Positions 6,994 through 14,613 are shown, numbered from the stretch's first letter. The stretch is DNA of 17,840 bases from Spirochaetaceae bacterium (GCA_031265635.1 JAISCK010000125.1:1-17840); one strand, 5' to 3'. The notes: generated from the sequence alone by a model not told the origin. Program-made: numbers and translations.

Positions 6994-7356
6994 CTAGAAC
7001 TCTATCCCGGCCTTACGGGCGCCGTCGGCCATAGCTTTGACTATGCCGTGGTACAGATACCCGTTCCGGTCAAAAACCACTGTCTTGATATTCTTTTCCA
7101 AAAGCCGTTTCCCCATGAGTTCGCCCAACTGGGCGGCGCCTTCTACATTCCGCTTGATGCCCCGGAGTTCTTTTTCCAGAGTTGAAGCGGAGCTAAGGGT
7201 ATGCCCCCTGATATCATCAATGACCTGAATGGACATGGACCGGTTGCTCCGGGTAACGCTCATCCGGGGTTTTTCAGCCGTACCGGAAATCTTCTTGCGT
7301 ATATGAATCTTCCGTTTAAGCCGTTTTCTGTCTTTCTCGATCAATTTTCGCAGCAT
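6994..7356 (-). CDS. rplR: 50S ribosomal protein L18
   Basis: L18 binds 5S rRNA in the central protuberance with L5 and L25. The 120-residue protein has the basic N-terminal arm (LIEKDRKRLKRKIHIRKKIS), then PRMSVTRSNRSMSIQVIDD and the C-terminal VVFDRNGYLYHGIVKAMADGARKAGIEF segment typical of the family. The ATG is preceded by AAAGGAG with a long spacing of 12 nt. The 41-nt gap after rplF contains no clear stem. Confidence 0.97.
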   Translation of the reverse strand: MLRKLIEKDRKRLKRKIHIRKKISGTAEKPRMSVTRSNRSMSIQVIDDIRGHTLSSASTLEKELRGIKRNVEGAAQLGELMGKRLLEKNIKTVVFDRNGYLYHGIVKAMADGARKAGIEF

Positions 7357-7397
7357 AGCTTCAGTCTACTCCTTTCCGCACAGGCCAAAAAGCAACT

Positions 7398-7937
7398 CTA
7401 TTTGACACCGGACTTGCCGACCTTTCTCCGGATATGTTCATCATCGTACCGTATACCCTTGCCCTTGTACGGTTCGGGAAGCCGGAACTTGCGGATCTGG
7501 GAGGCAAACTCGCCTACCTTCTGTTTGTCTATCCCGGTAACGGTAAGTTTACCGCTGGCGTCGGCGGCGGCGGAGATACCCTCGGGGATTCCCACATAAA
7601 TATCGTTTGAATAACCAAGGCTTAATACCAGTATCTTGCCCTGAACCTCGGCCCTGTATCCGACGCCGGTAATCACCAGGGTCTTGGTAAAGCCCGAGGA
7701 TACGCCTGTAACCATATTGTTAAGCAGATTCCGGTACAAGCCGTGAAAGGACTTTGTCTGCTTTTCCTCATTGGCCCGGCTGACAACAATCTCGTTACCC
7801 TGGGGGGTAAAGGATATTACCGGGTGATACTTCTGGGTCAGTTTTCCCTTGGGCCCCTCAACGGTCATTACTTCGTCCTGGAAGCTGACCTTGACGCCTT
7901 CGGGAATTTTAACCGGAATTTTTCCGATACGCGACAT
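7398..7937 (-). CDS. rplF: 50S ribosomal protein L6
   Basis: L6 sits near the sarcin-ricin loop and the factor-binding site of the 50S subunit. The 179-residue protein starts MSRIGKIPVKIPEGVKV and contains two L6 folds. The second ends with the family signature PEPYKGKGIRYDDEHIRRK near the C-terminus. The length is normal. It follows rpsH by 9 nt. Confidence 0.98.
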   Translation of the reverse strand: MSRIGKIPVKIPEGVKVSFQDEVMTVEGPKGKLTQKYHPVISFTPQGNEIVVSRANEEKQTKSFHGLYRNLLNNMVTGVSSGFTKTLVITGVGYRAEVQGKILVLSLGYSNDIYVGIPEGISAAADASGKLTVTGIDKQKVGEFASQIRKFRLPEPYKGKGIRYDDEHIRRKVGKSGVK

Positions 7938-7946
7938 AAACTCCCC

Positions 7947-8345
7947 TTACCAGATGGTACAGATAACTTCTCCGCCGACTTTCTTTTCGGCGGCCTTTTT
8001 GCCGGTGGTAACGCCCATTGATGTAGAAACGATCAGGGTTCCGTAGCCGTTGTACACTCTGGGCATATACTTATAGCCCATATAGACCCGCCTTCCGGGC
8101 TTGGACACCTTTTCGATACCGTGGATAACCGGAAAAGCTCCATCATCATATTTAAGAAACACCCTGATGGAATTATTTCCCTCCTGGCTTATCTTCTTGA
8201 AATTCTTGATATACCCTTCGGTCTTTAAAATCTTGACGATTTCAAGCTTCAGCTTAGAGGTAGGGATATCAACCTTCTCATGCTTTGCCATACCGGCGTT
8301 CCGGATTTTGGTCAGCATATCCGCAATGGGATCAGAAACGCTCAT
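7947..8345 (-). CDS. rpsH: 30S ribosomal protein S8
   Basis: S8 binds 16S rRNA helix 21 and organises the central domain; in E. coli it is the feedback regulator of the spc operon. The 132 residues start MSVSDPIADMLTKIRNAGMA, and the C-terminal signature (TLIVSTSMGVTTGKKAAEKK, then GGEVICTIW) is complete. It lies 14 nt after rpsN. I saw no obvious S8-type target near rplE, where E. coli has it, but I could not fold the RNA. Confidence 0.98.
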   Translation of the reverse strand: MSVSDPIADMLTKIRNAGMAKHEKVDIPTSKLKLEIVKILKTEGYIKNFKKISQEGNNSIRVFLKYDDGAFPVIHGIEKVSKPGRRVYMGYKYMPRVYNGYGTLIVSTSMGVTTGKKAAEKKVGGEVICTIW

Positions 8346-8359
8346 CCTGTACTCCTACC

Positions 8360-8545
8360 TTACCAACTTGATTTTGTAACGCCCGGGATAAGCCCTTCGC
8401 TGGCGAGCTGCCTGAAACAAAGACGGCACATCTCAAATTTCCGGAGATACCCCCTGGCCCTTCCGCAGATACGGCAGCGGTTCACCTTTCTCGTTTTATA
8501 TTTTGGCGTCCGCAGCGCCTTTATTATCATCGCTTTTCTTGCCAT
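8360..8545 (-). CDS. rpsN: 30S ribosomal protein S14, zinc-binding (type Z)
   Basis: S14 lies in the 30S head. At 61 residues this is the short type with a zinc site: Cys 24, 27, 40 and 43 (CRIC and CRLC), followed by FRQLASEGLIPGVTKSSW. The long zinc-free form is about 100 residues and lacks these cysteines. The gene follows rplE by 11 nt and precedes rpsH, the normal spc order. It is also called rpsZ. Confidence 0.97.
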   Translation of the reverse strand: MARKAMIIKALRTPKYKTRKVNRCRICGRARGYLRKFEMCRLCFRQLASEGLIPGVTKSSW

Positions 8546-8556
8546 ATATTCTCCCC

Positions 8557-9108
8557 CTACTTTCTGAAGGGCATGCCGAACTTGGCGAGGAAGGCCTTGG
8601 CCTCCGCGTCGGTCTTTGCCGTGGTGATAATGGCGATATTAAGTCCCGCCACTCTTTCGATTTTGTCAAAGTCAATTTCGGGAAAAATAATCTGCTCGGT
8701 GATGCCCAGGGCATAATTTCCGTGGCCGTCAAAGGCGTTTTGATTAACTCCCCGGAAGTCCTTGACGCGGGGCAGGGCAACATTGACCAGCCGGTCAAGG
8801 AATTCGTACATCATGGCGCCCCGCAAGGTTACTTTGGCGCCGATTTCCTGTCCGGCGCGGATTTTGAAATTGGCGATGCTCTTCCGCGCCTTTGTCTTGA
8901 CCGCCTTCTGCCCGGTAATAAGGGTCAGATCGGCAATGGCCGCGTCAAGAAGTTTCTTGTTCTGGAGGGCCTCGCCGACACCCATGCTGACCACTATTTT
9001 TTCCAGCCTGGGGGTCTGCATTACCGATGAGTAGCTAAACTCCTTAAAAAGTTCCGGCGCTACCTGTTCCCGGTACATCTTCTTGAGCCGCGGTTCGTAG
9101 TCTTTCAT
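8557..9108 (-). CDS. rplE: 50S ribosomal protein L5
   Basis: L5 binds 5S rRNA and contacts P-site tRNA. I chose ATG at 9108, giving 183 residues that begin MKDYEPRLKKMYREQVAPEL, the usual N-terminus. The ATG overlaps the rplX stop codon in an ATGA arrangement, which suggests coupled translation. An upstream in-frame start would add eight residues inside rplX and is less likely. Family stretches include PRLEKIVVSMGVGEA, GQKAVKTKARKSIANFKIR and PRVKDFRGVNQNAFDGHGNY. Confidence 0.97.
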   Translation of the reverse strand: MKDYEPRLKKMYREQVAPELFKEFSYSSVMQTPRLEKIVVSMGVGEALQNKKLLDAAIADLTLITGQKAVKTKARKSIANFKIRAGQEIGAKVTLRGAMMYEFLDRLVNVALPRVKDFRGVNQNAFDGHGNYALGITEQIIFPEIDFDKIERVAGLNIAIITTAKTDAEAKAFLAKFGMPFRK

Positions 9109-9425
9109 AACGCCTCCCCGCACTTCCTGCATACACGCACTTTTTTATCCCCGAGTTTATAGCCGATTTTGACGGGACCGCATTTTTTGCACACTATCAT
9201 TACATTGGAGCTGTGTATCGCCGCTTCGATTTCGACAATACCGCCCCGGTCCTGCTGGTTCCGCTTCTTCATGGCTTTTTTGACTATATTAAGCCCTTCC
9301 ACCACCACCCGGTCCTTGTCCCGGAGGACTTTAAGAATACGCCCCCGTTTGCCTTTGTCCTTGCCGGCGATGACCTGGACCGTATCGTCCTTTTTTATCT
9401 TGTATTTATGCGCCGCTTCCACCAT
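9105..9425 (-). CDS. rplX: 50S ribosomal protein L24
   Basis: L24 is an early 50S assembly protein with a KOW RNA-binding fold. The KOW motif is at about residues 13-40 (DTVQVIAGKDKGKRGRILKV). The C-terminus carries CKKC at 79-82 and CRKC at 99-102, a likely zinc knuckle found in many but not all L24 proteins. The protein has 106 residues. Its ribosome-binding site is unusual: four tandem AGGT units (9426-9441) abut the ATG. A 48-nt gap with a hairpin separates it from rplN. Confidence 0.97.
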   Translation of the reverse strand: MVEAAHKYKIKKDDTVQVIAGKDKGKRGRILKVLRDKDRVVVEGLNIVKKAMKKRNQQDRGGIVEIEAAIHSSNVMIVCKKCGPVKIGYKLGDKKVRVCRKCGEAL

Positions 9426-9441
9426 ACCTACCTACCTACCT
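9426..9441 (-). repeat. Tandem AGGT x4 forming the rplX ribosome-binding site
   Basis: On the minus strand, four AGGT units run from 9441 to 9426 and end directly at the rplX ATG. The Shine-Dalgarno function must come from these units, each of which contains AGG. A change in unit number would alter the spacing by four bases without touching the reading frame. The repeat is visible; any effect on expression is inference. Confidence 0.8.
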
Positions 9442-9460
9442 TCTGTTAAAATCCGTCAGG

Positions 9461-9477
9461 ATGAAACCGCGTTTCAT
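9461..9477 (-). promoter_or_regulatory. Hairpin spanning the rplN stop codon
   Basis: ATGAAAC (9461-9467) and GTTTCAT (9471-9477) form a perfect 7-bp stem over a CGC loop. On the minus strand it covers the rplN stop codon (9474-9476) and has no following U-run. The core GAAAC...GTTTC recurs in the rpmD-rplO gap. The function is unknown. Confidence 0.35.
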
Positions 9478-9842
9478 AACACCTCGGGGGCGAGGGACAC
9501 GATTTTCATATAGTCCTTCTCCCTGAGTTCCCGGGCCACGGGTCCGAAGATACGCTTGCCCTTGGGGTTCCTGTTGGCGTCAATGATGACACAGGCGTTG
9601 TCATCAAACCGTATATAGGTTCCATCGGGCCGGCGGAATTCCTTGTGGGTTCTGACCACTACCGCCTTTTCCACAGTGCCCTTTTTGATGGTGGATGTGG
9701 GCAGGGCATCTTTGACCGCCACCACGATAATATCCCCTATGCCGGCGTAGCGCCGTTTGGAGCCGCCAAGCACCTTGATACACTGAACTATTTTGGCGCC
9801 GGAGTTATCCGCCACGTTAAGGAAACTTTCTACCTGAATCAT
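9474..9842 (-). CDS. rplN: 50S ribosomal protein L14
   Basis: L14 lies at the intersubunit face of the 50S subunit. Translation from ATG at 9842 gives 122 residues beginning MIQVESFLNVADNSGAKIVQ, the classic L14 start and length. AGGAG lies just upstream. The reading frame stays open further 5', but that would overlap rpsQ and add residues foreign to the family. The internal signature RPDGTYIRFDDNACVIID is present. It follows rpsQ by 11 nt. Confidence 0.97.
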   Translation of the reverse strand: MIQVESFLNVADNSGAKIVQCIKVLGGSKRRYAGIGDIIVVAVKDALPTSTIKKGTVEKAVVVRTHKEFRRPDGTYIRFDDNACVIIDANRNPKGKRIFGPVARELREKDYMKIVSLAPEVL

Positions 9843-9853
9843 GATGCCGACTC

Positions 9854-10117
9854 CTACCGCGCCTTTTCGATAATTTCCGCCAGCCTCCAGCATTTTTCCT
9901 TGCTGAGGGGGCGGCACTCAATAACCCTAACCCGGTCGCCTATATGGGCCTCGTTCTTTTCGTCATGGGCCTTGAGTTTTTTGGTCCGGGTAACGTACTT
10001 TTTGTAAAGGGGATGAAGGGTTTTATTGGCAACGGCGACGACAATGGTTTTTTCCATCTTGTCGCTCTTCACTATCCCCACGAATTCCTTTTTGCCGCTT
10101 CTGACCGCTTCTGCCAT
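9854..10117 (-). CDS. rpsQ: 30S ribosomal protein S17
   Basis: S17 is a primary 16S rRNA-binding protein with an OB fold. I prefer ATG at 10117 (87 residues, MAEAVRSGKKEFVGIVKSDK), because GAGGAG lies at good spacing and the length fits the family. An in-frame ATG at 10141 would add eight residues and has only a weaker GGAG upstream, so it remains possible. Family stretches are GIVKSDKMEKTIVVAV and HPLYKKYVTRTKKLKAHDE. It follows rpmC by 29 nt (5 nt with the longer start). Confidence 0.93.
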   Translation of the reverse strand: MAEAVRSGKKEFVGIVKSDKMEKTIVVAVANKTLHPLYKKYVTRTKKLKAHDEKNEAHIGDRVRVIECRPLSKEKCWRLAEIIEKAR

Positions 10118-10146
10118 GCTCTGCTCCTCTGCCTTTTCCATACGCT

Positions 10147-10353
10147 CTAGGCTCCGGCCTTTGCCGCAGCCCTTTCGGCGGCGCCAATCAGGGTATTAAG
10201 GCGGGTTATCTGCCGGCGCATGACCCGCTTTTGCAGCGGGTTATCCACATGACCCACAACCATCTGAAAGCGAAGTTCCATATACTTTTTATTGAGCTCG
10301 TCCCGCTTTGCCTTTAGTTCGGGCAGGCTCAGGTTTTTGAAGGAATTCTTCAT
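10147..10353 (-). CDS. rpmC: 50S ribosomal protein L29
   Basis: L29 is a small two-helix protein beside the exit tunnel, near the SRP and trigger-factor docking site. From ATG at 10353 it has 68 residues starting MKNSFKNLSLPELKAKRDEL, and it contains LRFQMVVGHVDNPLQKRVMR. The frame stays open upstream into rplP, but AGGAGG just before this ATG and the normal length fix the start. It follows rplP by 10 nt. Confidence 0.96.
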   Translation of the reverse strand: MKNSFKNLSLPELKAKRDELNKKYMELRFQMVVGHVDNPLQKRVMRRQITRLNTLIGAAERAAAKAGA

Positions 10354-10363
10354 ATCGCTCCTC

Positions 10364-10789
10364 CTAGGCTCCCAGCTCAAGGTCTGAACGGCATACAAAC
10401 CGGGTCCTGATGGGCAGTTTGGCGCCGGCAAGATGCATGGCTTCTTCGGCAAGTTTTTTGTCAATGCCGCCAAGCTCAAACATCACCGTCCCCGGCTTTA
10501 CCACGGCGACCCAGTATTCGGGAGCGCCCTTGCCCTTGCCCATGCGGGTTTCCGCGGGCTTCTTGGTATAGGGCTTGTCCGGATATATCCGTATCCACAC
10601 CTTTCCGCCCCTCTTGATATGGCGGTTCAGGGCGATACGGGCAGCTTCAATCTGCCTGTTGGTAATCCACATCCTGTCCATGGCCACCAGGGCGTAATCC
10701 CCAAAGGCCACGGTATTGCACCTGGTCGCGAGACCGGGCATATTGCCCCGCTGTATCTTGCGGTATTTTACACGTTTGGGACTCAGCAT
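10364..10789 (-). CDS. rplP: 50S ribosomal protein L16
   Basis: L16 helps shape the A-site tRNA pocket of the 50S subunit. The 141-residue protein begins MLSPKRVKYRKIQRGNMPG and contains WITNRQIEAARIALNRHIKR and EYWVAVVKPGTVMFELGG. Its ATG shares one base with the rpsC stop codon (TAATG), so the two genes are probably coupled. The Shine-Dalgarno AGGAG lies within the end of rpsC. Confidence 0.98.
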   Translation of the reverse strand: MLSPKRVKYRKIQRGNMPGLATRCNTVAFGDYALVAMDRMWITNRQIEAARIALNRHIKRGGKVWIRIYPDKPYTKKPAETRMGKGKGAPEYWVAVVKPGTVMFELGGIDKKLAEEAMHLAGAKLPIRTRFVCRSDLELGA

Positions 10790-11496
10790 TATTCGCTCCT
10801 CGCGGTAGTGCGCTCGCGCCGTTTACGCACCAGGACGCCCGCGTCTTCCTTCTGTTCCTTGCCGTACTTCATGCCGTTATACACCCACACCTTCACCCCT
10901 ATGGAGCCAAAGGTGGTATGGGCCTCGGCAAAACCATAATCAATATCCGCCCTGAGGGTATGGAGGGGAACCCGCCCTTCCTTGGCCTCTTCGGTACGGG
11001 ACATTTCCGCGCCGCCCAAACGCCCGGAAAGCCTGACCTTGGCGCCCTGGGCATTGCCCTTTTTTATCGCGTTGGTAATGGCCTGCTTCATGGTTCTCCT
11101 GAATGAAGAACGGGCAAGAAGCTGCCTGGCTATGTTCTGGGCGATGATCTGCGCGTTGTTGTCGGGGTTGCGGACTTCCTTTATCTTTATCTGAATCTTT
11201 TTCGATACAAATTTTTGAAGGGCGTTGCCTATCTTTTCGATATTGGCGCCCTTGATTCCTATGATGACGCCGGGACGGGCGGTATGAATGGTGATGGTAA
11301 TTCTCTGGGGATGCCGTGTGATCTCAATTTCGGCAATGTCCGCCCCCTTGGTCTCGCTCATGGCAAGGATGAATTTCCGCAGTTTAATGTCTTCGTGCAG
11401 GGTATCGGCGTATTCCCTGGGGTCCACATACCAGTGGGAAACCCAGGTCCTGTTAATGCCTACCCTCAGTCCAATGGGATTTACTTTCTGGCCCAC
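10789..11496 (-). CDS. rpsC: 30S ribosomal protein S3
   Basis: S3 lies at the mRNA entry tunnel and has helicase activity with S4 and S5. The start is GTG at 11496, giving 235 residues beginning (M)GQKVNPIGLRVGINRTW, the standard N-terminus. The frame is open further upstream into rplV, but those residues do not belong to S3. The KH domain GxxG loop is GIKG at about 80-83, in ARPGVIIGIKGANIEKIG. The C-terminal domain has SGRLGGAEMSRTE and DIDYGFAEAHTTFGSIGVKVW. One base separates it from rplV. The Shine-Dalgarno (GGGGA) is modest. Confidence 0.97.
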   Translation of the reverse strand: MGQKVNPIGLRVGINRTWVSHWYVDPREYADTLHEDIKLRKFILAMSETKGADIAEIEITRHPQRITITIHTARPGVIIGIKGANIEKIGNALQKFVSKKIQIKIKEVRNPDNNAQIIAQNIARQLLARSSFRRTMKQAITNAIKKGNAQGAKVRLSGRLGGAEMSRTEEAKEGRVPLHTLRADIDYGFAEAHTTFGSIGVKVWVYNGMKYGKEQKEDAGVLVRKRRERTTARSE

Positions 11497-11497
11497 G

Positions 11498-11890
11498 TTA
11501 TTTCCCCGCCTTTCCGGCAGAAGGCCGACCTGCTGCGCCGGCGCCGGTTTCGTCAACCACCACGGTAATGTGGCAAATTCTTTTAAGAAGCATATCGGCG
11601 CGGCCCCGTGCGCGGAACCATATCCGCTTCATGCGGGGGCCGTCATCAACCTTTATTTCCTTTATATAGAGCATGTCTTCGGCAAGCTGCTTGTTCCGGG
11701 AAAGGGCGTTTGCCGCCGCCGACTTTACCGTTTTGCCGATGAACTTCGCGCCCTTGTGGGGCATATTCTCCAGAATGGATACCGCCTCGGGATAGGTCTT
11801 GCGGCGTATCAGATCCGCCACAGGCCGTATCTTATGGGGAGAAACGAGAAGGTACTTTGTAACCGCTTTATAGCCGCTTTTTGTTTCCAT
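11498..11890 (-). CDS. rplV: 50S ribosomal protein L22
   Basis: L22 extends a beta-hairpin into the exit tunnel. The 130-residue protein contains SPHKIRPVADLIRRK and, at the hairpin, GPRMKRIWFRARGRADML followed by KRICHITVVV. It has an extra Gly/Ala/Lys tail (about 115-130). The hairpin region shows no obvious insertion or deletion of the kind linked to macrolide resistance. It follows rpsS by 9 nt. Confidence 0.97.
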   Translation of the reverse strand: METKSGYKAVTKYLLVSPHKIRPVADLIRRKTYPEAVSILENMPHKGAKFIGKTVKSAAANALSRNKQLAEDMLYIKEIKVDDGPRMKRIWFRARGRADMLLKRICHITVVVDETGAGAAGRPSAGKAGK

Positions 11891-11899
11891 ATTATCCGC

Positions 11900-12181
11900 C
11901 TATGCCTTTGCGGCCTTCTTGTCCGAACCCGCGTGCCCCCGGAAGATACGGGTAGGAGCGAATTCGCCAAGTTTGTGGCCGACCAGGTTTTCGGTTACAT
12001 ATACCGGTACCCAGGTTTTGCCGTTATACACCGAAATCGTCCCGCCGACCATTTCGGGAATAATCGTGGAACAGCGGGAATAGGTCTTGATCATCTTCCG
12101 GTCCCCGCTTTTGGCCATTTCCAAAACCTTTTTATACAGGCCCTTCTCTATGAAAGGCCCCTTCTTAATGGATCTTGACAT
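11900..12181 (-). CDS. rpsS: 30S ribosomal protein S19
   Basis: S19 sits in the 30S head with S13 and bridges to the 50S subunit. The 93 residues begin MSRSIKKGPFIEKGLYKKV and include YSRCSTIIPEMVGGTISVYNG and VTENLVGHKLGEFAPTRIFRGH, which match the family along the whole length. It follows rplB by 9 nt in the usual S10 order. Confidence 0.98.
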   Translation of the reverse strand: MSRSIKKGPFIEKGLYKKVLEMAKSGDRKMIKTYSRCSTIIPEMVGGTISVYNGKTWVPVYVTENLVGHKLGEFAPTRIFRGHAGSDKKAAKA

Positions 12182-12190
12182 ACTCCCTTC

Positions 12191-13021
12191 CTACCTTTTC
12201 CTGCCCCGGCTTACAATGAAGCGGCCTGAGGGTTTGTGCTTTTTCCGGGTCTTGAATCCCTTGGTCGGCTGGCCCCAGGGGGTTACCGGGTGTATGCCCT
12301 TGTTCTTTCCTTCGCCGCCGCCGTGGGGATGGTCAACAGGGTTCATGGACATACCGCGCACCGTGGGCCGTATGCCGAGCCAGCGCTTGCGGCCCGCCTT
12401 GCCGAGCCGCACGTTCATGTGGTCTTCATTGCCCACAACGCCGATGGTGGCGTAGCATTTTTTGAAGACCATGCGCATCTCTCCGGACGGAAGACGGAGG
12501 GTTACATAGTCCCCCGCCTTGGCGGCTATGAGGGCACCCGACCCGGCGGAACGGACCAATTGCCCGCCCCGGCCCAGGGTAAGTTCCACATTGTGGACCG
12601 TAAAGCCCAGGGGTATGTTTTCCAGGGGAAGGGCGTTACCCGGCTCTATGGCGGCTGACGGGCCGCTCATTACCTGGGCGCCTGTAACAAGGCCCTTGGG
12701 GGCGATGATATAACGCTTCTCGCCGTCAACATAGGAAACAAGGGCGATATTGGCGCTTCGGTTGGGATCGTATTCCAGTGAAACGACCTTACCGGGTATG
12801 CCTATTTTATCCCGCCTGAAATCAACATCCCGGTAGCGGCGTTTGTGCCCGCCGCCCTTGTGCCATACGCTGATGCGGCCCTTGGCGTCCCGGCCGGCTT
12901 TTTCGGCGCGGCCTGAGGTAAGGCGTTTCTGCGGTTCCGTGCCCTTGGTCAGATCCGAAAAATCAAGGCTCTGCCAGCCCCGCATACCCGCGGTGATGGG
13001 CTTGTATGTTTTAATTCCCAT
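12191..13021 (-). CDS. rplB: 50S ribosomal protein L2
   Basis: L2 is needed for subunit joining and supports the peptidyl-transferase centre. The 276-residue protein starts MGIKTYKPITAGMRGWQSLD. The essential loop MNPVDHPHGGGEG (about 226-238) includes His231, equivalent to E. coli His229. The C-terminus GKNKGIHPVTPWGQPTKGFK is typical. It follows rplW by 2 nt. Confidence 0.98.
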   Translation of the reverse strand: MGIKTYKPITAGMRGWQSLDFSDLTKGTEPQKRLTSGRAEKAGRDAKGRISVWHKGGGHKRRYRDVDFRRDKIGIPGKVVSLEYDPNRSANIALVSYVDGEKRYIIAPKGLVTGAQVMSGPSAAIEPGNALPLENIPLGFTVHNVELTLGRGGQLVRSAGSGALIAAKAGDYVTLRLPSGEMRMVFKKCYATIGVVGNEDHMNVRLGKAGRKRWLGIRPTVRGMSMNPVDHPHGGGEGKNKGIHPVTPWGQPTKGFKTRKKHKPSGRFIVSRGRKR

Positions 13022-13023
13022 AA

Positions 13024-13308
13024 CTATACACCTTCAAAGATGCTGATCTTTTCATCTTTGGGCAGACGGACTATGGCCTTTTTCCAGCTTGAAGTATACC
13101 CCGCCTTGTAGCGCTGCCGTTTCGGCTTGCCGCCCACCACCATAATGGTACAGGAAACAGGATGCACGTTGAAAAGCCTGCGAACCGCTTCCTTTACCTG
13201 TATTTTTGTCGCCGAAGGAAGAACCTTGAAAACGTACTTTCCTTCTTCCCGCATTAAATTGGCTTTTTCGGAAAGCACCGGTTCTATAAGTATCTGCTCG
13301 TAAACCAT
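13024..13308 (-). CDS. rplW: 50S ribosomal protein L23
   Basis: L23 is the docking site for trigger factor and SRP at the tunnel exit. The 94-residue protein contains ILIEPVLSEKANLMREEGKY and VFKVLPSATKIQVKEAVRRL, with the flexible loop around GGKPKRQRYKAG. Its ATG shares one base with the rplD stop (TGATG), which indicates coupled translation. Confidence 0.97.
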   Translation of the reverse strand: MVYEQILIEPVLSEKANLMREEGKYVFKVLPSATKIQVKEAVRRLFNVHPVSCTIMVVGGKPKRQRYKAGYTSSWKKAIVRLPKDEKISIFEGV

Positions 13309-13958
13309 CAGACAGCCTCCCCGGCTTTACAGCCCTCGGGGCTGTAGAACTCGTTAAGGTTCTTTGCCGCGGTTTCGAGGACCAGCACCCTGCGGCCGTA
13401 GAACAAATCATGGGCCCGCAGGCGCTTGTACGAAAGGAAAGAAAGCCAGGGGATATTGGCGCCGGCCCGTTTTACATTGGAATCGTCATCTTTGAGTATG
13501 ACGACCGTTCTTTCCCCGGGGCCGAAATTGCCAAGCAGGGCCGCCAGGTCCCTGGTCTTTCCCGATTCGATGGAAAAATCTTCCACGATTTTAAGGCTGT
13601 TATTCTGGGCCTTGAGGCTTAATATGCTCTTCATGGCAAGCCGTTTTGCTTTTTTGGGCATCTTGTAGGAATAATCCCTCGGCTTGGGCCCGAAAACAGT
13701 ACCGCCGCCTACCAAAAGGGGAGACTTTTTATCGCCCCGGCGGGCGCGGCCCGTTCCCTTTTGTTTGTAGGGTTTGGCGTTTGAACCATGAACTTCCCCC
13801 CGGTCTTTGGTACAGGCCGTACCAAGCCGCTTGTTGGCAAGTTCGTTATTGATGGCGTACCAGATTACATCTTCGTTCACCGGGAGACCGAACACGGCGT
13901 CAGAAAGTTCTATGGTACGGAGTTCCTTGCCGTCTTTGGAATACACTGTGCGATTCAT
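13308..13958 (-). CDS. rplD: 50S ribosomal protein L4
   Basis: L4 sends a long loop into the exit tunnel; in E. coli it also represses the S10 operon. The 216-residue protein (ATG at 13958) has the loop at about residues 55-95, with KPYKQKGTGRARRGDKKSPL and GGGTVFGPKPRDYSYKMPKK. An in-frame GTG directly before the ATG is less likely to be used. GGGGGG upstream gives the ribosome-binding site. The gap to rplC is 12 nt. The nearby rpsJ-rplC hairpin makes feedback control by L4 worth testing. Confidence 0.97.
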   Translation of the reverse strand: MNRTVYSKDGKELRTIELSDAVFGLPVNEDVIWYAINNELANKRLGTACTKDRGEVHGSNAKPYKQKGTGRARRGDKKSPLLVGGGTVFGPKPRDYSYKMPKKAKRLAMKSILSLKAQNNSLKIVEDFSIESGKTRDLAALLGNFGPGERTVVILKDDDSNVKRAGANIPWLSFLSYKRLRAHDLFYGRRVLVLETAAKNLNEFYSPEGCKAGEAV

Positions 13959-13970
13959 CACTTCCCCCCG

Positions 13971-14591
13971 CTATTTCTTTACCGCGGTACGGACTATTAC
14001 CGTTCCCTTGTTGATACCGGGGACAGCGCCTGCTACCATGATAAGCTGCTTGTCAAGGTCAACCTTGATCACCCTCAGACTGAGCACGGTAACTTGTTCA
14101 TTGCCCATACGTCCGGGCATCTTGACATTCTTGAAGGTCCTGCCCGGATAGGTTGACTGTCCTGTGGAACCGGGTTCCCTGTGGAACTTGGAACCGTGGG
14201 TTTTGCGGCCGCCGCCGAAACCCCAGCGCTTTACAACGCCCTGAAAGCCCTTGCCCTTGGAAACGCCGGTAACATCCACATACCGGCATCCTTCAAAAAG
14301 CTCCGCGCCCAGGGAATCGCCTACGGCGACTTCTTTTTCAAAGTCACGAAATTCCCGGAGCCGCTTTTTGGGCTTGATTTCCCCGGAAAACTGGCCGGCA
14401 TAGGGCTTGGTAGCCCTGCTGGCCTTCATGTCATCCACGCCGAGCACCACGGCCGAATAGCCGTCGCCGTCCTTCTTTTTTTGGGCTATGACAATATTCG
14501 GATCGACGCGAAGCACCGTAACCGGCACAAGATTACCGCCGTCGTCAAAGACCTGTGTCATGCCCACTTTTTTGGCCATTAGACCCATCAT
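13971..14591 (-). CDS. rplC: 50S ribosomal protein L3
   Basis: L3 starts 50S assembly and reaches toward the peptidyl-transferase centre. The protein is 206 residues from ATG at 14591, which GGAG at 7-nt spacing supports; in-frame ATGs at 14588 and 14579 are alternatives. The signature KGKGFQGVVKRWGFGGG is at about 112-128 and HREPGSTGQSTYPGR at 137-151. Gln145 corresponds to the glutamine that PrmB methylates in E. coli. A 94-nt gap with attenuator-like structure separates it from rpsJ. Confidence 0.97.
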   Translation of the reverse strand: MMGLMAKKVGMTQVFDDGGNLVPVTVLRVDPNIVIAQKKKDGDGYSAVVLGVDDMKASRATKPYAGQFSGEIKPKKRLREFRDFEKEVAVGDSLGAELFEGCRYVDVTGVSKGKGFQGVVKRWGFGGGRKTHGSKFHREPGSTGQSTYPGRTFKNVKMPGRMGNEQVTVLSLRVIKVDLDKQLIMVAGAVPGINKGTVIVRTAVKK

Positions 14592-14613
14592 CTCAAAACT
14601 CCATTACACGCTA

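Noticed and set aside
9843..9917. A longer rplN reading frame with 25 extra N-terminal residues
   Set aside because: L14 proteins start MIQ at the ATG at 9842, which has AGGAG upstream; the extension lies inside rpsQ.
11288..12178. A 296-codon + strand frame opposite rpsC, rplV and rpsS
   Set aside because: It crosses three conserved genes in antisense and has no supporting ribosome-binding site or motif.
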